This document shows, in pieces, positions 40,253 to 50,558 of a DNA stretch of 64,000 nt. The position numbers were made by a program, and so were the translations under genes. Under the pieces are notes generated by a model. The model was not told the origin of the DNA. It worked only from the letters and a program-made list of their open reading frames with translations, and did not search any database. Source of the stretch: Candidatus Acidiferrales bacterium (GTDB taxonomy: Bacteria; Acidobacteriota; Terriglobia; Acidiferrales; UBA7541); contig JASHPG010000119.1 in the NCBI GenBank assembly GCA_030038275.1, positions 53,649 to 117,648 on the forward strand. The letters run 5' to 3'. Position 1 is the stretch's first letter. Every line of letters starts with the position of its first letter.

Positions 40253-41314
40253 ATGATTCGGCAACAACAGAAAATCGCGGTCGTACTGTCCGCCATTGGT
40301 CTCTACTTCATATTTACGGTGGGGTGCGCTCGCGGCGCGATGTCCGCATATTTTGTGGAACGCAATAATCCCGGTGAAGTCGATATGCTCCATTTAGTCG
40401 AATCGCCTCCGGGCCATCTCGCAGGCTCGCTTGTCATCTCCGCGCTCAACACTGACGGATCGAGAAAGACGGATACAGTTTCGGATGTCAGCGGCACGAT
40501 GACGGGTTCCAATATCAGCCTTCAACTGAACAGCAGCATCGCTGGTTGGGCGCAGTTTTTTGGAAACCCAACGAACCTTGTGGGAACTCTCAATGGGGAA
40601 GTGTTGACGCTCAGCTTCGGAAATCAGACACTTCGATTCCACGAGATGAGCCCCAAAAAGTACGACGCCGTGCTCGACCAAATGAATACCGTCGGGAAGC
40701 ACATTGCAATGCTCACGCAGGCGGAGAAATCCCTTCGAGCATCTATCTCAGATGGTCGTAGTTTGAACACCGATTTGAAAAACTATCTCAGTTGGGGGCA
40801 GAAGAGAATCGCCCATGTTTCGACGCTGCACCAATGGTACGCCGGCCGGATAAGCCACTACTCCAAATGCCTGCAAACGATTCGCCCATTGGCTGCCTCC
40901 AAGGTCGCTTCGTGGCAGTGGCAGGATTGCGTGCTCACGATTGAGAACGACAAATACTATCGCGACGAAATGGCGCAATCTGTCCGAGATGCCGATGCGC
41001 AGAACACGCGAACTGCGAGAAGCCTCGACTCCGAAATTGCCGTTGTGCAGAAGAAATTCCCGCAAGCTCTCGATGCATTAAATTCTGCATGTCCATACGC
41101 TAAGGATGTTCATCAGTGCGTCGATAGCGTACAAAAACTGAAATCCTATACCCCGAACGGTGCCCTCGACCCAAGCTTAATCGCACAGTTTCGAGCCATG
41201 GTTCCGAATGTGAGTACGGCAGTAGCGCAGGATGTCCAGACTTCGAGTGCCGGAGACAACCGCCTATCCAATCTTGCGAAGCAAATCCAAACTGTATACC
41301 AATCTGCCCAGTAG
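40253..41314 (+). CDS. Hypothetical secreted/lipoprotein-like protein
   Basis: 353 aa ORF with N-terminal hydrophobic segment ending in GCARG; no family recognised. Confidence 0.6.
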   Translation: MIRQQQKIAVVLSAIGLYFIFTVGCARGAMSAYFVERNNPGEVDMLHLVESPPGHLAGSLVISALNTDGSRKTDTVSDVSGTMTGSNISLQLNSSIAGWAQFFGNPTNLVGTLNGEVLTLSFGNQTLRFHEMSPKKYDAVLDQMNTVGKHIAMLTQAEKSLRASISDGRSLNTDLKNYLSWGQKRIAHVSTLHQWYAGRISHYSKCLQTIRPLAASKVASWQWQDCVLTIENDKYYRDEMAQSVRDADAQNTRTARSLDSEIAVVQKKFPQALDALNSACPYAKDVHQCVDSVQKLKSYTPNGALDPSLIAQFRAMVPNVSTAVAQDVQTSSAGDNRLSNLAKQIQTVYQSAQ

Positions 41315-41347
41315 GGATTCAAACGAAGGGGAGAGAAAATATTCTCG

Positions 41348-41584
41348 TTGACCTTCGTCAGCATTGGGCTAGCGGCTGGCGGGCTTGTTATGGGGCTGTT
41401 AGAAGCGTGGTATTGGTATAAGTCGAGCGGAATTGAAGCTGCCTGTTGGGACGACCCGCGGGACGACATACCGGACAACGAGCCAGTTGATCGCACAGAC
41501 GCAAACGAAGATTGGATAGTCGCTGTTTTGGTGCCGCCAGCAAGTCGGCTGACCTCAACAGAAAAGCCTCATGAGAATTCCTGA
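41348..41584 (+). CDS. Small hypothetical membrane protein
   Basis: TTG start; TFVSIGLAAGGLVMGLLEAWYWYKSSGIEAACWDDPRDDIPDNE...; downstream of 40253..41314 on the same strand. Confidence 0.4.
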   Translation: MTFVSIGLAAGGLVMGLLEAWYWYKSSGIEAACWDDPRDDIPDNEPVDRTDANEDWIVAVLVPPASRLTSTEKPHENS

Positions 41585-41622
41585 ATTTCCAGTGGCCGAG
41601 GACGTTGTAACAGAATGGTGCC

Positions 41623-42084
41623 TTATTTGTGTGGAGGCGTGCTCGGCTTCGCGGGCGCAGGCGCTGGTGCCGGAGCAGGCTTCGATGCGGGCGCGGGAGC
41701 AGGAGGCTTCGTCGTGGCCGGCGTCGTATTTACCGGCGCGGGCGCTGTGGTCTCTTCCAGCAGCGAACCAATCGCCGCCGCGTTCGGTCCCGCGCGCTTC
41801 ACGGAGAGCGCCATCGACGTCATCATAAAAAAGATCGCGCACCACGTGGTCGCGCGCGATAGAAAAGTCGTCGCGCCGCGCGGGCCAAAAGCCGTCTGGC
41901 TGCCGGCGCCGCCGAACGCGCCCGCCAAATCCGCGGCCGTGCCGCTCTGAAGCATGATCACGATAATCAGCAGGAAGCAGACCAGCACGTGCATGGTGAC
42001 GAGCAACACCATGTAGTGCCAGCCTATCGACACCAGCGCCGCCGCCACCAATATCGACACAGCCCATTTTCCCCAGCGTGGCAT
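41623..42084 (-). CDS. secG: Preprotein translocase subunit SecG
   Basis: VTMHVLVCFLLIIVIMLQSGTAADLAGAFGGAGSQTAFGPRGATTFLSRATTWCAIFFMMTSMAL; Pro/Ala-rich tail. Confidence 0.93.
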   Translation of the reverse strand: MPRWGKWAVSILVAAALVSIGWHYMVLLVTMHVLVCFLLIIVIMLQSGTAADLAGAFGGAGSQTAFGPRGATTFLSRATTWCAIFFMMTSMALSVKRAGPNAAAIGSLLEETTAPAPVNTTPATTKPPAPAPASKPAPAPAPAPAKPSTPPHK

Positions 42085-42136
42085 TTCCGTTCCCTGCCCC
42101 TTCCAGTCGCCTCGCGCCGCGATTCGCTCGCGCGCT

Positions 42137-42886
42137 CTAGTAGTTCACGATTTCCGCAAACGATTTCGCGTCTAAGCTGGCACCGCCCACGAGCGCGCCG
42201 TCAATTTCCGCCTGCGCCATCAGTCCTTTGATGTTGTCGGGCTTCACGCTGCCGCCGTAGAGAATCCTCAGCACGGAGGCCTGCTCGTGCGTGAAATGCG
42301 CGGCAGCTAATCCCCGAATGTACCGGTGAGCTTCGGCCGCGATTTCCGGCGTTGCCGTGCGTCCCGTGCCGATCGCCCACACTGGTTCGTAAGCAATAAG
42401 AATACGCGAGAACTCCTCAGCGGTCAACGCGCCCAATCCGCATTCGAATTGCCGCTTTAGTACCGCCTCGGTCTGGTTCGCCTCCCGCTCGGCCAGCGAC
42501 TCACCCACGCAGACGATCGGCGTCAGGTTCGATTCGAGCGCCGCTTTCGTCTTGCGCTGGACCGATTCATCCGTCTCGCCAAAGTATTGGCGCCGCTCTG
42601 AATGGCCCACGATCACATACGTGCAGCCCGATTCCGCCAGCATCTTTCCGGAAACTTCACCCGTAAACGCGCCTTCCGCCTGCCAGTGCAGATCCTGCCC
42701 GCTGACGGCGACTTTCGTCCCGCGCACCGCTTCCACCGCCGCGCAGATCGCTGTAAACGGCGGCGCAACCACGATGTCGCAATGCTTCGTGCCTTCGATC
42801 AGAGGCAAAAAAGTACGGAAGAACGCGAGCGTCTCCGCCCGCGTCTTGTACATCTTCCAGTTGCCAGCGATCGCAGGGCGCCGCAC
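42137..42886 (-). CDS. tpiA: Triosephosphate isomerase
   Basis: MRRPAIAGNWKMYKTRAETLAFF...YVIVGHSERRQYFGETDE...ILIAYEPVWAIGTGRTATPE...ILYGGSVKPDN. Confidence 0.98.
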   Translation of the reverse strand: MRRPAIAGNWKMYKTRAETLAFFRTFLPLIEGTKHCDIVVAPPFTAICAAVEAVRGTKVAVSGQDLHWQAEGAFTGEVSGKMLAESGCTYVIVGHSERRQYFGETDESVQRKTKAALESNLTPIVCVGESLAEREANQTEAVLKRQFECGLGALTAEEFSRILIAYEPVWAIGTGRTATPEIAAEAHRYIRGLAAAHFTHEQASVLRILYGGSVKPDNIKGLMAQAEIDGALVGGASLDAKSFAEIVNY

Positions 42887-42898
42887 GCGTTTCTCTCG

Positions 42899-44101
42899 TT
42901 ACCTGGCCGGCTTATCGGTAAGCGCTTCCACTCCGGGAAGCTTTTCGCCGGCTAAAAATTCCAGCGATGCGCCTCCGCCAGTCGAAATGTGGGAGATTTG
43001 ATCGGCCACGCCGGCCTGCTCCACGGCGGCAACAGAATCGCCGCCGCCGATGATCGAAGTTGCGCCCGATTTCGTGGCCGCTGCCACAGCGCGCGCAATT
43101 CCGAGAGTGCCGTTAGCGAACGCCGGCTTCTCGAACATTCCCAGCGGCCCGTTCCACACGATCGTTCGCGCCTTGGCGATTTCCTTGCTGAAAAGCTCCA
43201 CAGTTTTCGGACCAACGTCGAGCCCCATCCCGCCGTCGGGAGTTGTATCGATATTGACGGTCTTGGTCGCTGTCGATTCGGGCGATTCAGCGATCACATG
43301 ATCCACTGGAAGCAGCAATTTGAAATTCCGCTTCCGCGCCTCGTCGAGTAGGCCCTTCGCCAGGTCGAGCTTGTCATTTTCAACCAGCGATTTGCCCACC
43401 GCTTTGCCTTGCGATTTCAGGAAGGTGTAAGCCATCGCGCCGCCGATGAGCATCGCGTCGGCCAGCTTCATCAAATTTTGCACCACTTCGATTTTGTCCG
43501 AGACTTTCGCGCCGCCGAGCACGGCCACGAACGGCCGCTCGGGATTCGAGATCGCCTTACCGAGATACGCGAGCTCCTTTTCCATCAGCAGGCCCGCGGC
43601 TGCTTGCTTCACGTACTTCGTAATGCCCACCACCGACGCGTGCGCGCGATGCGCCGAGCCGAATGCATCGCAAATGAAAAGCTGGTCGCAAAGCATCGAC
43701 AAACGCTTGGCGAATTGCGGGTCATTCTTCTCTTCTTCAGGATGGAAGCGGACGTTTTCGAGCAGCAGCACGTCTCCATTTTTTAACAAATTGCTCATCG
43801 CTTCGGCGTCAGCGCCAACGCAGTCGGACGCAAACTTGGCGGGCTTGCCGAGCAGCTCGCTTAGCCGCGCTGCCACGGGCTGAAGGCTGTATTTCGGATC
43901 GGCTTTCCCTTTTGGCCTGCCGAGATGCGAGGCGAGCACCAGCCGCGCGCCGCGATCGATTGCCAGGCGCAGCGTCGGGAGTGTTTCGCGAATGCGCGTG
44001 TCGTCGGAAACCGCTCCGTTTTCGAGCGGCACGTTGAAATCGACGCGAATGAAAACGCGCTTTCCGGAGAGATCGAGGTCGCGAATCGAGAGCTTGTTCA
44101 T
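42899..44101 (-). CDS. pgk: Phosphoglycerate kinase
   Basis: [53 protein letters not shown]...[17 protein letters not shown]...[15 protein letters not shown]. Confidence 0.98.
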   Translation of the reverse strand: MNKLSIRDLDLSGKRVFIRVDFNVPLENGAVSDDTRIRETLPTLRLAIDRGARLVLASHLGRPKGKADPKYSLQPVAARLSELLGKPAKFASDCVGADAEAMSNLLKNGDVLLLENVRFHPEEEKNDPQFAKRLSMLCDQLFICDAFGSAHRAHASVVGITKYVKQAAAGLLMEKELAYLGKAISNPERPFVAVLGGAKVSDKIEVVQNLMKLADAMLIGGAMAYTFLKSQGKAVGKSLVENDKLDLAKGLLDEARKRNFKLLLPVDHVIAESPESTATKTVNIDTTPDGGMGLDVGPKTVELFSKEIAKARTIVWNGPLGMFEKPAFANGTLGIARAVAAATKSGATSIIGGGDSVAAVEQAGVADQISHISTGGGASLEFLAGEKLPGVEALTDKPAR

Positions 44102-44131
44102 GTCGTTGCCAGGCGTCTCTGGAAACGGGCG

Positions 44132-45136
44132 TCAGGATTTCGCGGCCATCATCTTGATCAAATCAACGCAGCGGCAGGAATAGCCCCACTCGTTGTCGTA
44201 CCACGCCAGCACTTTCACACAGTTGTTGCCGACCACGCGCGTCGATTTGGCGTCGAGAATCGAGGAATTTGAGTTTCCGCGAAAATCCACGGAGACGAGT
44301 TCTTCCTCTTCATATTCGAGGATGCCCTTCATGGGGCCTTCCGCCGCGCGTTTCATCGCCGCATTCACGCTTTCGGCGGTGGCGGGCTTCTCAGTGAATA
44401 CTGTTAGATCGACCACGCTCACGTTCGGCGTCGGCACGCGCATCGCATAGCCGTCGAGCTTGCCCTTGAGATCGGGAATCACTTCGTGCAGCGCCCTTGC
44501 CGCGCCGGTGGAGGTGGGAATCATCGAAAGCGCGGCGGCGCGCGCGCGGCGCAGGTCTTTGTGCGGCAAATCCAGCAGGCGCTGGTCGTTCGTATAGGAG
44601 TGGATCGTGGTCATCGTTCCGACGCTGATCCGGAAAGTGTCGTGCAGCACTTTCGCCACCGGCGCCAGGCAATTCGTGGTGCACGAGGCGTTCGAGATCA
44701 CGTGGTGCTTCGCGGGATCGTAGGTTTTGTCGTTCACGCCGAGCACGATCGTGCAGTCCTGGTCGGTGGCCGGCGCGGAAATCAGCACTTTCTTCACCAG
44801 GCCACGGATGTGCTTGCGCGCGTCGGGTCCTTTGGTGAAAACGCCCGTGGATTCAACGACGATGGTTGCTCCGACGGACGCCCAATCGATCTCCGCGGGA
44901 TCCTTCGTTTTGAAGACCTTGAAGCCCTTGCCATCGACAGAGATGGAATCGCCGGTATGGGTCACCTTATTTGGAAGATTGCCGAGGATCGAGTCGTACT
45001 TCAGCAGGTGCGCGAGAGTCTTCGAATCCGTTATGTCGTTAATGCCGACAATTTCGACCTCAGGATCGCCGATCGCGGCACGGTAGATGTTCCTGCCGAT
45101 GCGCCCAAAGCCGTTGATTCCAACTTTTACCGCCAT
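44132..45136 (-). CDS. gap: Type I glyceraldehyde-3-phosphate dehydrogenase
   Basis: MAVKVGINGFGRIGRNIYRAA...VISNASCTTNCLAPVAKVLHD...TTIHSYTNDQRLLDLPHKDLRRARAAALSMIPTSTGAA. Confidence 0.98.
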   Translation of the reverse strand: MAVKVGINGFGRIGRNIYRAAIGDPEVEIVGINDITDSKTLAHLLKYDSILGNLPNKVTHTGDSISVDGKGFKVFKTKDPAEIDWASVGATIVVESTGVFTKGPDARKHIRGLVKKVLISAPATDQDCTIVLGVNDKTYDPAKHHVISNASCTTNCLAPVAKVLHDTFRISVGTMTTIHSYTNDQRLLDLPHKDLRRARAAALSMIPTSTGAARALHEVIPDLKGKLDGYAMRVPTPNVSVVDLTVFTEKPATAESVNAAMKRAAEGPMKGILEYEEEELVSVDFRGNSNSSILDAKSTRVVGNNCVKVLAWYDNEWGYSCRCVDLIKMMAAKS

Positions 45137-45246
45137 GTGCCCTCCGGGGATTTGCCGCGAGACGCCGGCCCAAGCGAGACGGTCGTGCGAGACTGCAAAG
45201 ATGATCCAGGCAATCTAAATGATGCTAAAAGCCGCGGCGGGAAAAG

Positions 45247-46113
45247 TCAACGCGGGTCAGGATTCGTCGATGCGTCTTCCATCGCGTACTGCTTCACTCG
45301 AATTACGTTTTCGCCGGCAAACGTGACGAAAGTCGAAGGAGATGGAGGCAACCCGTATATCCAATCTTCGGTCTCGCGGCCCTCGGGGTCCCACTGCCGG
45401 ACTTTTTTGTCCGGAATGCCCATGGCCGCGATCACCATTTCCTGATCCATACCCACGACAGCCTGGTGCGCCTTGATAGCCTTTTGAAATTTCGGCGGCA
45501 GCGTATCTACCCAATTCCGCGCCGCGGAATGCTTGGAGAAGTCAAGAAACGGCGAAAGATCGCTCTTGAGCTGATCGGCGCTGAGATTGGGGACGTCCTG
45601 ATGCCCGAAATCGACAACCAGAACGCCGCCGGTGGGTTGCTGCGGATCAGCGGCCGGAGGCGGCGAAGACAAATTGCCCATGCCAAATTCAAGGTGCTGG
45701 CGCCAATTAAAGTGTTTGCGCCCGCCGCCGTTGATTTCCACGCGAATCGAGTGCGCGTCAAAATCCAAGCGTGTTACCTGCACCGTGTCTCCAGGATTGG
45801 CCACCGTGCCGTAAAGGCGCAGCGCATCGCTCAGGTCCTGCGGATCTACGGATTTTTTTAGCTCGACCTTGAAACCTTTGCGGCCGGCCGGGATGGCTCG
45901 AACAGCCTTCGCGTATTCGCCGTCCACGTAGCGGACGGGCAGCAATTCGGTTCCCGCTGTGAGATGCTCGGATTGACCGGCAGTTTCCGCTCCGGCCGAA
46001 TTACCGGAAGGCGGAACGACTTGCTGAGGAGCGGCACTGGTGCGCTCCGCGCCGACGAACAGCCCACCAACTGCGAAGGCGACGGTCAGCGCGAAAGCGG
46101 CTCGAAAGCTCAT
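45247..46113 (-). CDS. Secreted hypothetical protein
   Basis: Signal peptide MSFRAAFALTVAFAVGGLFVGAE; GMDQEMVIAAMGIPDKKVRQWDPEGRETEDWIYGLPPSPSTFVTFAGENVIRVKQY; upstream ORF extension looks non-coding. Confidence 0.65.
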   Translation of the reverse strand: MSFRAAFALTVAFAVGGLFVGAERTSAAPQQVVPPSGNSAGAETAGQSEHLTAGTELLPVRYVDGEYAKAVRAIPAGRKGFKVELKKSVDPQDLSDALRLYGTVANPGDTVQVTRLDFDAHSIRVEINGGGRKHFNWRQHLEFGMGNLSSPPPAADPQQPTGGVLVVDFGHQDVPNLSADQLKSDLSPFLDFSKHSAARNWVDTLPPKFQKAIKAHQAVVGMDQEMVIAAMGIPDKKVRQWDPEGRETEDWIYGLPPSPSTFVTFAGENVIRVKQYAMEDASTNPDPR

Positions 46114-46467
46114 AGCACGCCAAAGAGCAATGTTAAGTTGTTCAAAGACGCCGAATAAATCCGTGCTATCCAGCACTCGGCAATCCGGCGTTATACGGGG
46201 GAATATACTACCTTCCGCCTCGATTGTGTACGGCCACCGCGACAACTTCCACGAACTGCGATCCACGGAAGAAGCCGAGCAGCGGAATTGGGCACTCCCG
46301 TGGATGATGGCGATGGTGCTCCGCAGCAGCGTGCCCGTCGATAGGCTCTCGGAGCTTTTCGGCACCTGAAGAATCCATGACGTGAAGTGTCTCGGGTAGA
46401 GGTGTACCCGCGCGTTTGTTTTCAATGACTTGCGATGGATTCTACTCGTTCGGTGTCTCGGGTAGGT

Positions 46468-46567
46468 GCTAGAAGTTCGAGGTTGGAGGTTAGAAACTAG
46501 AAAGGGCGATGCACCCGTTCTAGAGGTTTGAGGCTGGAGGTTGGAAGTTGGAAAAGAAGATGCACCG
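46468..46567. repeat. Two imperfect tandem copies of a ~50-bp purine-rich repeat
   Basis: tgctagaagttcgaggttggaggttagaaactagaaagggcgatgcaccc / ttctagaggtttgaggctggaggttggaagttggaaaagaagatgcaccg. Confidence 0.7.
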
Positions 46568-46942
46568 CGACGTTCCGCCCTTTGATTTGCATGTAATTTT
46601 ATTTTCAGCGACTTACGTGTGTCGAAGGTTGATTGGCTGTTCCGCCCTTGCAGGAGAGGCGAGGGCGAATGGAAGGCGAATATTTTAGCGGGTCTGCGGG
46701 GCGTGCTTAGCGCTGGTGATGTTAGGCTCCTTGCCAAATTCATCGCGTTCCCTGCCCTCTCTTTCTGCCCGCCCTCAACAGCTTTTGAGCGGACACCAAA
46801 AACGGCCTACGGTAGCATGGAGGCCGCACACGCGTACAGGTTCAATTTGAGTAGTACTGACTTTCCCGTTTTGGGAATCGCTGGGTGCACTGCGAGCTGA
46901 ACGCTCCACATGACGGCCCGTATAGCATTGGCCGCCTGCGGA

Positions 46943-48214
46943 TTACTCGTAGCTGACCGTTATGCGCTGCGGTTTGACTTGCATGCGGCGGAAGCCAGCA
47001 TAGGCCAGCCAGTAAAGGGCTGCCAGACCCGCGGCGCCCATCGCCATCAGTAGCAGCAGATGATTAGGCAAAGCATTTTCCGAGATTGCCACAATTGGTG
47101 GCTTTCTCATCCCGCCGAGGCCAGTAGCCGGACCACACCATCGCCAGACCGTCCAGCACACCAAGAAACATACGGTGCATGTGAGCAGAAGCACCCACGC
47201 AACTCGCAGCCTATAAACCAAGGAGGGGATTTGAGCGGCGAATAAAGCCAGTAACGAGAAGACGGCAACGGCCGCGACACCGAGGATCGCCTCCCTCGGC
47301 GACTGAGACGAACAACAGATGGCGATAAAGCTGCCCAGCGCGAAAAATCCCAGGGGAGGTACGATCATCGCGGCGAACAGCTTCTGCCTCGAGACAGGCA
47401 GCAGGAACAACCAGCTCTCTGTAGTTCTAAGCCGCAGTAACGTCACAAAAAATGAGCAGAAGATACAAACGATCCCTAGAAAAACACTCCCTACTAATCC
47501 GACCACCAGCAGCGCGCAACCAATGCTGATCGAACTTTTGCCGGCAAAGGCCCGCAGAAATGGCAGCCCTGCAAATTCCGGGAGCCGAAACCGTCCCTTG
47601 TCCGACTTCGGTCCGATCGGACCGCGCGGCGCGAGTTCGAACGCCTCGGGAAACGACACCCAATCGATCCAGAAAAGAGCTACGGCGGCCAATGCGCAGG
47701 CAGGGAGGACATAGACGGGCGGAACAGCCGGCTGCGGCTTGTAATGCGTTCCAAGAGCTACGGCCAGCATGGCCAGGGTACCCAACCCAATAATCCACTT
47801 CCACAATCGAGGAACGTTACACTCGCGCGTCCGGGCCGAGTGGATGGCAACAACTCCGACCGACGTGATGGCACTCACGTCCAGGGCGAAATTGGTTGGA
47901 TTGAGATGAAATTCCGTGGCAATAGCGACGGACGTGAAGTTGTAGGCCCAACAATAAATGAGATCCAGAAGCAGGTGACTCAAGAAAATGTCTCGCGCGC
48001 GAATTGGCAGCGCCGCCTGCAGGGGGGTGCATCTTGGTTGCCGGTTTCGGTGTGGGAACACCATCCAGAAAGAGCCGGCCGCAATCGCCCCATCGAAGAC
48101 CATCCAAGAAGGGCCGACGGAGCTTGCAAAACCGAACTCAACAAAGCACACAAACACCCATAAAGCGAGATGCGTTTTCCACGAGTGTTCAAGCTCAATG
48201 AGACGGAAGATCAC
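46943..48214 (-). CDS. Multi-pass membrane protein, probable ABC-2-type transporter permease
   Basis: Many TM segments; ATGA overlap with ABC ATPase and GntR regulator upstream. Confidence 0.7.
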   Translation of the reverse strand: MIFRLIELEHSWKTHLALWVFVCFVEFGFASSVGPSWMVFDGAIAAGSFWMVFPHRNRQPRCTPLQAALPIRARDIFLSHLLLDLIYCWAYNFTSVAIATEFHLNPTNFALDVSAITSVGVVAIHSARTRECNVPRLWKWIIGLGTLAMLAVALGTHYKPQPAVPPVYVLPACALAAVALFWIDWVSFPEAFELAPRGPIGPKSDKGRFRLPEFAGLPFLRAFAGKSSISIGCALLVVGLVGSVFLGIVCIFCSFFVTLLRLRTTESWLFLLPVSRQKLFAAMIVPPLGFFALGSFIAICCSSQSPREAILGVAAVAVFSLLALFAAQIPSLVYRLRVAWVLLLTCTVCFLVCWTVWRWCGPATGLGGMRKPPIVAISENALPNHLLLLMAMGAAGLAALYWLAYAGFRRMQVKPQRITVSYE

Positions 48215-49122
48215 GGCGTCTCTTGCTCCTCATTACGGGCCATTAACTCCACAAACAATTCTTCCAAGTTGGTCCGTGCGCAGCGTATTCCGTTAGACCC
48301 GAGCGATTGTTCGAGGAGTTTCTTGACCGCTTCTGGACTGCCGTGAAACACAGTATGCCAGTCTCCGTAGTGCCGACGCGCACGCAGGTATCCGGGAACC
48401 CGCGTCAGGATCTCAGCATCGGAGACGGATCGGGCCGGAATGAGAACCACGCAGTATTCCTCGCGCAAACGGTCCACACCGGCATCGAGAAAGACCTTGC
48501 CCTCGTCCAGCATGACGGCGCGGCTACCGAGGCGTTCGATGTCGTCCATGTAATGCGACGAATAGAGGATGGTCGCCCCGGCGCGATTGAGAAATTGGAT
48601 TGCGACTTCCAGGAATTCGCGGCGCGCGGCTGGATCGAGGCCCGCGGCAGGCTCGTCCAAAATGAGCAGTTCGGGACGATGGCAGACAGCGCAAAGGAGA
48701 GCCACGGCGCGGGCTTGGCCTTTGCTCAGTCCCAGAATCTTACTTTTCGTATGAAGGCTGAAACGGTCGAGAATTTGGCGCTCCAATACGGCGTCCCAGC
48801 GCGGGAACAAATAGCGGTGAAAAGCGATCAACTCCGCGATAGATGAAGTGCGCGGGAGCACTTGATCTTCGGCGACGTAGCCAATGCGTTTCTTCACCTC
48901 GACGGCGCGTTCAGTGGGTGACAAGCCGAAGACGCGGACCGTACCGCCTTGCGGGAAAAGCATGCCCATGGCGATATGGATCAGCGTGGTCTTGCCCGAC
49001 CCGTTGCGGCCCAGGAGGCCGACAACTTCGCCCTCGGCGACGGAAAAGGTGACACCGTTAAGGACCGGAACTCCTCGTACGTAGGCTCTGACCACGTTGC
49101 GAAATTCCAAGACGTCGTTCAC
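48211..49122 (-). CDS. ABC transporter ATP-binding protein
   Basis: GEVVGLLGRNGSGKTTLIHIAMGMLFPQGG...LGLSKGQARAVALLCAVCHRPELLILDEPAAGLDPAARREFLE. Confidence 0.95.
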   Translation of the reverse strand: MNDVLEFRNVVRAYVRGVPVLNGVTFSVAEGEVVGLLGRNGSGKTTLIHIAMGMLFPQGGTVRVFGLSPTERAVEVKKRIGYVAEDQVLPRTSSIAELIAFHRYLFPRWDAVLERQILDRFSLHTKSKILGLSKGQARAVALLCAVCHRPELLILDEPAAGLDPAARREFLEVAIQFLNRAGATILYSSHYMDDIERLGSRAVMLDEGKVFLDAGVDRLREEYCVVLIPARSVSDAEILTRVPGYLRARRHYGDWHTVFHGSPEAVKKLLEQSLGSNGIRCARTNLEELFVELMARNEEQETP

Positions 49123-49131
49123 GTTCTCTCC

Positions 49132-49545
49132 TTAGCCCGCCGCGCGGCTAGCGGCGCTGTGCGAGCCGTGCAGTAATTCGTCCTCCGCTTTACGGAGAAT
49201 CTCGACCACGCCGCCGAGATCGACGCCAACCATGTATGCGAGAGACAGCAATTTTCGCGCTGCCGCCTCGATTTGCTCGCGCTGGTCCGCCATTTTCAAT
49301 TTGGGAAGCCTGCTGCAAACGAACGTCCCGCGCCCGCGCTGGGTTTCCAAAAAACCGAGCGATTCCAACTCGTCGTATGCTTTCTTCACAGTCAACGGAG
49401 CAATCACCAGTTCCTCGGCCAGTTCGCGATGCGATGGCAATTTTTCGCCGGGCTGGAGCCGTCCGACGGCGAGCGCTTCGGTGATTTGGCTCATGATCTG
49501 GCGGTAAATCGGAAGTTCATCGCCGGGGCGGATTAGGATCTGCAT
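49132..49545 (-). CDS. GntR-family regulator (YtrA subfamily-like)
   Basis: MQILIRPGDELPIYRQIMSQITEALAVGRLQPGEKLPSHRELAEELVIAPLTVKKAYDELESLGFLETQRGRGTFV. Confidence 0.9.
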   Translation of the reverse strand: MQILIRPGDELPIYRQIMSQITEALAVGRLQPGEKLPSHRELAEELVIAPLTVKKAYDELESLGFLETQRGRGTFVCSRLPKLKMADQREQIEAAARKLLSLAYMVGVDLGGVVEILRKAEDELLHGSHSAASRAAG

Positions 49546-49556
49546 GTCACTGTGGT

Positions 49557-49570
49557 ATATATCACTATAT
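49557..49570. promoter_or_regulatory. Candidate GntR operator
   Basis: atatatcactatat: ATATA-tcac-TATAT palindrome 12 bp upstream of the regulator start. Confidence 0.4.
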
Positions 49571-49919
49571 CATGTTAGCGGCAAGAAATATTGCTCCGCC
49601 AGCTTCATCCAGTAAGCCGCACAGGCGTCACGGTCTGAGCTGGTGGGTTATACGTGCAGTGTTGCACGTGGTTAAATCCCACTGTAAGAATAACTAACAT
49701 ATCGAGGTATTGCAGCGGGCGCGAATCGAATGCCCCCTAGGGCGGCGAAGCTTAGTTTAATGAGCAAGTCACGAATATTGAGCGACATTTTTTGTCAGTG
49801 GCATAATTGAGGCGCACGCGGCCCCATAATCCCGGGAAATGCCGTTCGAACGCGGAAAGGAAACCAGCGCAAATTCGCCGCTGAGGTTTTCGACGAGACG
49901 CGGGGCGCTCTTGAGCACG

Positions 49920-50558
49920 ATGGCAAACATTCGAATCGTAATCGCCGACGATCACGCGGTTGTTCGAGAAGGCTTGACTTCCGTTTTGCGCGGGCTGGCT
50001 CCCGATATTTCGGTGGTTGGCGTGGCGCAGAACTGGACGGAAGCGGTTACGGCGGTTGACGAGCACACGCCCGATCTCGCGCTGCTGGACGTCCGCATGC
50101 CGGGAATGCTGGCTGTGGAAGGGGTGGGCACCTTGAGGAGCAGGCACCCGGAGCTGCGAATCGTGCTGATCTCCGCCTTCGAATGCGACGAAGACATTTA
50201 CGGAGTGGTCCGCGCCGGCGCGGATGGATTCCTGATGAAAACCAGCCCTCGATATGAGATCAATGCCTGCATTCGCACGGTCCTGGAGGGAAAACGATGG
50301 CTGCCGCCGGGTCCAGCGGAAAAATTGCTGCGCGGGGCGCAAGGTCCGGAACTAACGCCACGGCAAACCCAAATCCTGCAACTGGTGGCGGGCGGGAAGT
50401 CGAACAAGGAAGTGGGTTCGGAGCTGGGCATTACCGAGGGAACGGTGAAAGTGCAACTGAATCAAATTTACCGGAAGTTGGGAGCGACTAATCGCACGGA
50501 CGCGACGACGAAAGGATTGCAACGCGGGCTAGTGCGCCAGAAAAAGTACGGGGAGTGA
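49920..50558 (+). CDS. NarL/LuxR-family response regulator
   Basis: MANIRIVIADDHAVVREGL...PDLALLDVRMPG...ELTPRQTQILQLVAGGKSNKEVGSELGITEGTVKVQLNQIYRKLGATNR. Confidence 0.92.
   Translation: MANIRIVIADDHAVVREGLTSVLRGLAPDISVVGVAQNWTEAVTAVDEHTPDLALLDVRMPGMLAVEGVGTLRSRHPELRIVLISAFECDEDIYGVVRAGADGFLMKTSPRYEINACIRTVLEGKRWLPPGPAEKLLRGAQGPELTPRQTQILQLVAGGKSNKEVGSELGITEGTVKVQLNQIYRKLGATNRTDATTKGLQRGLVRQKKYGE

Noticed and set aside
46114-46743. N-terminal extension of the 498-aa ORF 45247..46743
   Set aside because: Encoded by intergenic repeats; a good signal peptide start exists at 46113
49652-49669. acgtgca-gtgt-tgcacgt hairpin
   Set aside because: Short stem with no U-tract and no other copies noticed; insufficient evidence for a function
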